A stretch of DNA of 10,703 nucleotides from Limnohabitans sp. (lineage in GTDB: Bacteria > Planctomycetota > Phycisphaerae > Phycisphaerales > SM1A02). The translations under genes were made by a program, and so were the position numbers. The stretch spans positions 1 to 10,703 of the forward strand of contig JASGCF010000077.1 of the NCBI GenBank assembly GCA_030054275.1, written 5' to 3'. Position 1 is the stretch's first letter; every line of letters starts with the position of its first letter. Shown piece after piece: positions 6,654 through 10,703 of this stretch. The notes below the pieces were generated by a model that ran no database searches, had not been told where the DNA came from, and worked only from the letters and a program-made list of their open reading frames with translations.

Positions 6654-8681
6654 TTAGGTACCCCACGCAGCGAGCAAGATCGAGAGATCTGCTGCGCCGA
6701 CATCGCCATCGCCGTCAAGGTCGCCAGGTCCGGCGGTGCCCCACGCAGCGAGCAAGAGCGAGAGGTCGGCAGCGCCGACGGTGCCGTCACCGTCGAGGTC
6801 AGCCGGATTGCCTTGCGGTGGGCCATCGATCACGAGTGTGCCGCTCAGATTGGTCGTCGCGCTGAACGAGCCGACCGCGATGTAATAGGTTTGTCCCGCG
6901 ATCAGATCTTGAGTGAGCGGGAAGCCTGCGTATGAGCCCGTTGCACCGTTGTTGGTTGCGTCGATGAAGCTCGCAAGGTTTCCTGTGCCACCACTCGAGC
7001 AGTTTGGTGCGTCGTCGTTGAAGGCGATCGCCTCAAAGCGCGAGCCAACGGTTGGGCAAACGGTACCGATGGCGAGCATGGTGTCAGCCGCAGCAGTTCC
7101 CGAGCTCACGGCGCCACACGTACGAAGGCTGTACGCGCCCGTCGCGCCGGGAACAAACGTGTACCACACAACACGTTGCATGGTCGCGGTGGTGGTGCCC
7201 GCCGCGTTCGACTTCACTGTCTGTGCAACGGGTCCGTTGTTTGTGAACGGGTTGTCGCCAAAGATCGCCGGTGCAGCGTTGACGCATGCCTCAATCGGTG
7301 GGGGAACAACCGTCACATCGAGCGGCGACGTGAGTTGTGACTTCGGTGAGGCTCCGCCGACGACGAGGTAGTAGGTCGCTGTCGTAAGTTCGACGGTGAT
7401 CGACGAACTCGCCCCGCATGAGTTGTCATTGCATGCGAGCACATTCGCACCAGCTCCGCAGCCGTCGAGCAGGGCAATCCGTGTGTCTTGCGCGCTCGAG
7501 CAGGTGTCGATGGTGTAGGTGCCAGCAGTTGGGGCTGTGTAGCGGAAGTAGTTCGCGTCGTAGATGGTGAATCCGCAGCCCTTGCCGCCAACAACGAGGT
7601 CTTGCGCGGTTGTCGTGTTCAGCGCAACGGTGGTTGTGGCGTTCCCAAGCGTTGGGTTCGAGGTGGCGCATGGGTCGTACCACGGCGTCACTTGAACGCC
7701 GTAGGGCGTGGCCAGGTCGGCGCCGTCGCTGCTTCCGAGCACGATGTAGTAGGTCACGCCCGCTGTTGCTGAGAGCGTGACTGTCGAGCCAGCCGCTCCA
7801 CACGATTCGCCGCACGAGACGACGTTCGCTGTGGACGAGCAATCGTCGAGCACCGCCAAGATTGTCGAGCCAGCACCCTCGCAGGTCGAGATGTCGTAGG
7901 TGCGAGTGGTTGGCGAAACGAACTTGTAGTAGTTCGCTTTGTAGAGCAATCCACACGCGCCGAGATCAAGGTCTGCGATGTCGGTGTTGCGGACAAAGAG
8001 ACTGTTCGAGCCAACATTTGCAACAGGGTTGGTCACAGCACATGGGTCGTACGGGCCGCTGCCGCCGCCGACGTCACCAACGGTGATTGCAACGCCTGGT
8101 GCGGTTTCCCACGCGATCTCGGTGATTCGACGGGTTGCGCCGTTGATTGTTGCGGGGATCTCGAAGCTGCCCCAACCGTAGTGTGTTTGCCCGTCCGATC
8201 CGACGAAGCGGAAGCCGAAGCGATTCACGCTGTTGAGTTGCCAGTTGCCTGCCGCGGAGCCAACGACAACCGCACCCGAGCCGTAACTGCCCGCGGATCC
8301 AACAAGCGTGCCAAGCGCGAGGTTGCCGGCCGAGCCAGTCGTCACACCGGGGTAACGCATCATGCCGGTGCCAGTGGCGTTGAACCATGTGAGCGAGGTC
8401 GCAGAGTAGGGGTTGATATCCCAACCAGCGACTGCCGAACCAGCGGAGCCCGTCGCGAGCGTTTCAACGTTGATGTAGAGACCGTCGATGTTGGCTGGAA
8501 CGGTCCAGTTGACGGCGGAGTACTGCACATACGCCGACGCGGTGGACGCGATGACGGTGCTTGCGGCGGCGACGGTGAAGTGGCGAGTCAAGCGCGTTGC
8601 GAATGTGGCGCGCGTCTCATGACGCAACTGGTGGGATATGCGGGGCTCCTCCAAAAAGGGAAACGAACGATCGGCGTGCAT
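6654..8681 (-). CDS. Secreted beta-rich protein with tandem PPC-like repeats and dockerin-like module (start uncertain)
   Basis: From the ATG at 8681 this gives 675 residues. The frame opens further to a TTG at 8717, but the best ribosome site (GGAGGAG, 8646-8652) points to an AUA codon at 8637-8639, which would give 661 residues. All starts lead into the same signal peptide (TVAAASTVIASTASA, ending near residue 50). Residues 51-205 form a domain with FGFRFVGSDGQTHYGWGSFE, like surface proteins of planctomycetes and other exporters. Two tandem repeats start YDPCAVTNP and YDPCATSNP (about 211-333 and 335-459); each has paired cysteines and a YYIVLG or YYLVVG strand, as in PPC beta-sandwich modules. 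A third, divergent unit covers 465-620. Residues 628-675 are a dockerin-like pair with loops D628-D639 and D654-D665, each ending LLAAWGT. No catalytic residues stand out, so an adhesive, structural or binding role at the cell surface is my inference. Confidence 0.82.
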   Translation of the reverse strand: MHADRSFPFLEEPRISHQLRHETRATFATRLTRHFTVAAASTVIASTASAYVQYSAVNWTVPANIDGLYINVETLATGSAGSAVAGWDINPYSATSLTWFNATGTGMMRYPGVTTGSAGNLALGTLVGSAGSYGSGAVVVGSAAGNWQLNSVNRFGFRFVGSDGQTHYGWGSFEIPATINGATRRITEIAWETAPGVAITVGDVGGGSGPYDPCAVTNPVANVGSNSLFVRNTDIADLDLGACGLLYKANYYKFVSPTTRTYDISTCEGAGSTILAVLDDCSSTANVVSCGESCGAAGSTVTLSATAGVTYYIVLGSSDGADLATPYGVQVTPWYDPCATSNPTLGNATTTVALNTTTAQDLVVGGKGCGFTIYDANYFRYTAPTAGTYTIDTCSSAQDTRIALLDGCGAGANVLACNDNSCGASSSITVELTTATYYLVVGGASPKSQLTSPLDVTVVPPPIEACVNAAPAIFGDNPFTNNGPVAQTVKSNAAGTTTATMQRVVWYTFVPGATGAYSLRTCGAVSSGTAAADTMLAIGTVCPTVGSRFEAIAFNDDAPNCSSGGTGNLASFIDATNNGATGSYAGFPLTQDLIAGQTYYIAVGSFSATTNLSGTLVIDGPPQGNPADLDGDGTVGAADLSLLLAAWGTAGPGDLDGDGDVGAADLSILLAAWGT
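6661..6779 (-). repeat. Tandem nucleotide repeat encoding the two dockerin-like loops
   Basis: The 41-nt segments 6661-6701 and 6739-6779 differ at only about four positions and sit 78 nt (26 codons) apart. They encode the two near-identical calcium-loop and helix segments (GAADLS-LLAAWGT). The closeness at DNA level suggests a recent duplication or ongoing gene conversion within the module. Confidence 0.75.
7305..8051 (-). repeat. Two tandem PPC-like protein repeats, about 123-125 residues each
   Basis: The units at about 7683-8051 and 7305-7679 encode proteins that align along their length: YDPCA--NP opening, ANYYKF/ANYFRY strand, TYDISTC/TYTIDTC, ILAVLDDC/RIALLDGC, NVVSCGESCGA/NVLACNDNSCGA and a YY-V-G strand. 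They are repeats at protein level. The conserved cysteines suggest disulfides, in keeping with export. Confidence 0.7.
8646..8652 (-). promoter_or_regulatory. Strong Shine-Dalgarno GGAGGAG pointing to an AUA codon
   Basis: On the minus strand GGAGGAG is followed by CCCCGC and then in-frame ATA at 8637-8639, a 6-nt spacer. The next in-frame usual start codon downstream is TTG (8625-8627), 18 nt from the site. The in-frame ATG (8681) and TTG (8717) lie upstream of it and have no such sequence. It may set the true start of the 6654-8681 gene. Confidence 0.5.
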
Positions 8682-8800
8682 CACCGGCGGGGCGCATGTC
8701 ACTCGACTGCGTGGCAACCGTCACAGGGACGACCGGTGCGGTTTCGGTGCCATCCGACCAAGTCAAACTATCGCGGGATTCGCGAATTCCAAACAAAACA

Positions 8801-8855
8801 GGTGCCTGACACGTGCCAGTCAGTGCCAGACACTGCACGGCACATGTCAGGCACG
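8801..8855. repeat. REP-like palindromic repeat, copy 1
   Basis: Outer arms GTGCCTGACA (8802-8811) and TGTCAGGCAC (8845-8854) are perfectly complementary. The interior contains GTCAGTGCC and shares an identical 21-nt core (8821-8841) with copy 2. GTGCCTGACAC-type palindromes are, in my recollection, common scattered repeats in planctomycete genomes and resemble REP elements mobilised by RAYT transposases. Confidence 0.7.
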
Positions 8856-8908
8856 CGGCATTGCGCACACAAGTCTTGTTCAGAGGCGGATTTGCAGGGT
8901 TGAGCCTT

Positions 8909-8963
8909 GGTGCCAGGCGCGTGTCAGCCAGTGCCAGACACTGCACGGCGCGTGTCAGGCACC
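8909..8963. repeat. REP-like palindromic repeat, copy 2
   Basis: This copy has the same orientation as copy 1, 108 nt away core to core (8929-8949 against 8821-8841, 21 nt identical). Its left arm differs: GGCGCGTGTCAG at 8916-8927 is a direct repeat of 8947-8958, so the outer palindrome is partly broken. It begins 4 nt after the stop of the gene at 8968 and may act as its transcript end. Confidence 0.7.
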
Positions 8964-8967
8964 AAAC

Positions 8968-10703
8968 TTACTCACACACCACGCCCCACTTCCCAAGCAA
9001 AATACTCAGGTCTGCCGAGTTCACGAAACCGTCGCCATCCTGATCAAGCGCCGCATCTTGCGTCGACCACGCGCCAAGCAACATCGAAAGATCCGCGCTT
9101 CCAACCATCCCGTCACGATTGATGTCGGCGTTGCTCTGTGGGCGTTGCACGACCTGTATGAGATCGATGGCGGCCGCGGCTCCGCTCGTAGAGCGCACCC
9201 GCACCGTGAGCGTTGGTGTCGCACCTCCCGCGTCGACAAACGCGGATGTATCCACCGGCCCAAACCAACTCGCATTTGGCGCGTCCGCAAGGACGGTCGG
9301 CGAACCGATCGTCTGCCATGTTCCGTTGTTGCGCGCAAGTTCAACCGACCACACAGCAGTCGCGGCCGAACTCCCTTCGATTGCAATCCACGCATCCGCG
9401 CCCGACGAGCACGGCGACACGGCGGGCACCACAAACGACGCACGCAGTTCAAATCCAGATTTCGCGGGCGTCACAAGGCACGGCTGTCGATCGGCACTGC
9501 GGAGCAACTCCACCGCGTTCGGCGGCAGCGGCGTGCCGACACCCAAGACCGACACGAGCGAAGGCGCCCACGCAGCATCGATCGCGTCGGTGAACGAAGT
9601 CCACAACGAACTCGACACGCTCGGCCACGCCACAAACTCTTCAATACCCCGACTTCGAAGAAGCGCCGCAAGTCGCAGCCACTCATCGGGGGTATACGCC
9701 CGATCCGTTGCAGGCGCCTCACCGAACGGCAGGCCGATTCCTGGCAGCACAACCCACGGCGTGATTTCGGACGGGTCCACGCCGCCGAAAGAGTGCAACG
9801 ACGCATCTAAATTCGCGCGATGGAGGCGAATTTGCTCATCCATGAACGGTGCAAATGGGTCGACGAAGGTCTCACCGAAGAGATAGAGCGCGGGCGCTTG
9901 CAGATCCCCGCGGCCGCACCACGAAGAACTCATCCACCCCTCATTCCACCATTCGAAATCGATGTAGCGTCGACGAGTGCCGCCGGGCTCAACGCCGTCG
10001 TCGATACGCATTGTTTGTGCGAACTCGCTCGTTCGCACGCTCGGCCACGCACCTTTCACGCGGCTATAGAACGCCGCATCAAATGCGCCGTCCACCGATT
10101 CGCGCATGATGCCATCCCACCATGCACTCCATGCACGATTGACAGTCGCGGTGCGCGGTTGCGTCTGATCGTACGAGGGCGAACCCGCGGCCGTGTACAA
10201 CTCAGACATCGTGCGCAGTGTTGGTACGCGATTGGGATTCATGCGCAGAGGCTCTGTCGTCCATCTTGGATCGCTGCGCATCTCATGAAACACTTCGAGC
10301 GGCGAGGTTCCCCAACAGTTCGCAATGTTCGGTAAGTAGCAGATAGCGGGAAGTCGCAACTCGCTATCCATGTGAAAGCGCGCTGGGGAAGGCACGCTAT
10401 TCTGTGTTTGGCGGAGTTGATACTGCGCAATAAACGCGTCGGTCCATGCGGAAACTTGCGCGACACCGTTGATCGTCCACGGGGTAGCGCGCGTGATGAG
10501 TTGATCCGCTGTTGTCGTTGGCAGCGCATCAAGCGGATGTCCGACCATCGTGCCGCGACCGAAGTTCATGATCGTGATCGCGACTTCGCCCTCGCCCAAT
10601 CCGCGCGCTAGGATCGTGTTGCAGATGGTGTTTGCAACATCGACTGGATTGGAAGCCGTATTCGTCCAGAGCCACACCAACGGGCGCAGTGCGGGATGCG
10701 ACG
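8968..10703 (-). CDS. C-terminal part of a large secreted protein, possibly glycoside-hydrolase-like, with dockerin-like module; N-terminus beyond window
   Basis: The frame runs in from the right edge without a stop and ends at TAA 8968-8970, giving 577 visible residues; the start and any signal peptide lie outside. I do not recognise the family. The first 370 or so residues suggest an alpha/beta barrel: strand-like stretches end in acidic or aromatic residues, for example RFHMDSELRLP, RRYIDFEWWNEGW, ALYLFGETFVDP, TPWVVLPGIGLP and IEEFVAWPS. Such acids are where glycosidases keep catalytic residues, but no signature is decisive. A beta-sandwich-like region follows (WSVELARNNGTWQTIGSP to TLTVRVRSTSG), perhaps carbohydrate binding. 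The last 54 residues form a dockerin-like pair, DINRDGMVGSAD and DQDGDGFVNSAD, each followed by LSxLLG-W, and the protein ends VVCE. The stop is 4 nt from a REP-like repeat. Export is inferred from the module and from the resemblance to the neighbouring proteins. Confidence 0.8.
   Translation of the reverse strand, partial: SHPALRPLVWLWTNTASNPVDVANTICNTILARGLGEGEVAITIMNFGRGTMVGHPLDALPTTTADQLITRATPWTINGVAQVSAWTDAFIAQYQLRQTQNSVPSPARFHMDSELRLPAICYLPNIANCWGTSPLEVFHEMRSDPRWTTEPLRMNPNRVPTLRTMSELYTAAGSPSYDQTQPRTATVNRAWSAWWDGIMRESVDGAFDAAFYSRVKGAWPSVRTSEFAQTMRIDDGVEPGGTRRRYIDFEWWNEGWMSSSWCGRGDLQAPALYLFGETFVDPFAPFMDEQIRLHRANLDASLHSFGGVDPSEITPWVVLPGIGLPFGEAPATDRAYTPDEWLRLAALLRSRGIEEFVAWPSVSSSLWTSFTDAIDAAWAPSLVSVLGVGTPLPPNAVELLRSADRQPCLVTPAKSGFELRASFVVPAVSPCSSGADAWIAIEGSSAATAVWSVELARNNGTWQTIGSPTVLADAPNASWFGPVDTSAFVDAGGATPTLTVRVRSTSGAAAAIDLIQVVQRPQSNADINRDGMVGSADLSMLLGAWSTQDAALDQDGDGFVNSADLSILLGKWGVVCE

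Larger units (their letters stand above)
8718..8967. other. Non-coding region holding two REP-like repeats and the leader of the downstream gene
   Basis: Between two same-strand genes I see the two REP-like copies and a small inverted repeat, TCGCG-GGATT-CGCGA (8771-8785). A minus-strand TTGACT lies near 8760-8765 but has no paired -10. The promoter of the 6654-8681 gene must lie here or just upstream, but I cannot place it. Confidence 0.5.

Noticed and set aside
8588..8620. A 10-codon leader peptide from the ATG at 8618-8620 on the minus strand
   Set aside because: Its ATG is 25 nt from the GGAGGAG site, too far for efficient use, and the frame lies within the signal-peptide region of the larger gene.
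8801..8963. CRISPR-like array from the repeated core
   Set aside because: There are only two copies, the flanking arms are unequal, and the repeat is internally palindromic over its whole length. No cas gene is present.
8638..9810. A 390-codon plus-strand open frame across the REP-like repeats and the end of the dockerin gene
   Set aside because: It runs through the palindromic repeats and is Arg-rich with no domain. The minus-strand frame ends in a well-formed calcium-loop module.

Overview
The window is high-GC bacterial DNA, most likely from a planctomycete of the Phycisphaerae type. The evidence is the style of the proteins: secreted, multidomain products ending in paired dockerin-like calcium loops of the 'ADLDGDGTVGAADLSLLLAAWG' kind, a SASA/GDSL carbohydrate esterase of the subtype I associate with Planctomycetes, and few Shine-Dalgarno sequences. 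The taxonomy is inferred from protein style; no marker gene is present.

Layout: (1) 1-2523, minus strand, a secreted SASA-type esterase with a long unrecognised C-terminal region; its end lies beyond the left edge. (2) 2584-3630, minus, a complete YahK-type zinc-dependent aldehyde reductase, 60 nt upstream of the esterase on the same strand. (3) 3732-4409, plus, divergent from the reductase, a 225-residue protein with a helix-turn-helix-like N-terminus and a disordered tail, of no family I can name. (4) 4554-6500, plus, an exported metallophosphatase/5'-nucleotidase ending in a dockerin-like module. (5) 6501-6653, a convergent intergenic region with three successive inverted repeats. (6) 6654-about 8681, minus, a secreted beta-rich protein with tandem PPC-like repeats and a dockerin-like module; the ribosome site suggests translation may start at an AUA codon. 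(7) 8718-8967, a non-coding stretch with two copies of a REP-like palindromic repeat. (8) 8968-10703, minus, the C-terminal part of a large secreted protein, possibly a TIM-barrel glycosidase-like enzyme, again ending in a dockerin-like module.

Three of the six genes encode dockerin-tailed exported proteins, and a fourth is an exported esterase. The common theme is outward-facing hydrolysis or scavenging (esters of polysaccharides, nucleotides, perhaps glycans) by proteins that may be attached to a shared surface receptor. No cohesin partner, RNA gene, insertion sequence, prophage or CRISPR array is visible. The most unusual points are the probable AUA start, the metallophosphatase lacking two classical metal-site histidines, the esterase's unexplained extension of at least 490 residues, the orphan helix-turn-helix-like protein and the paired REP-like elements.
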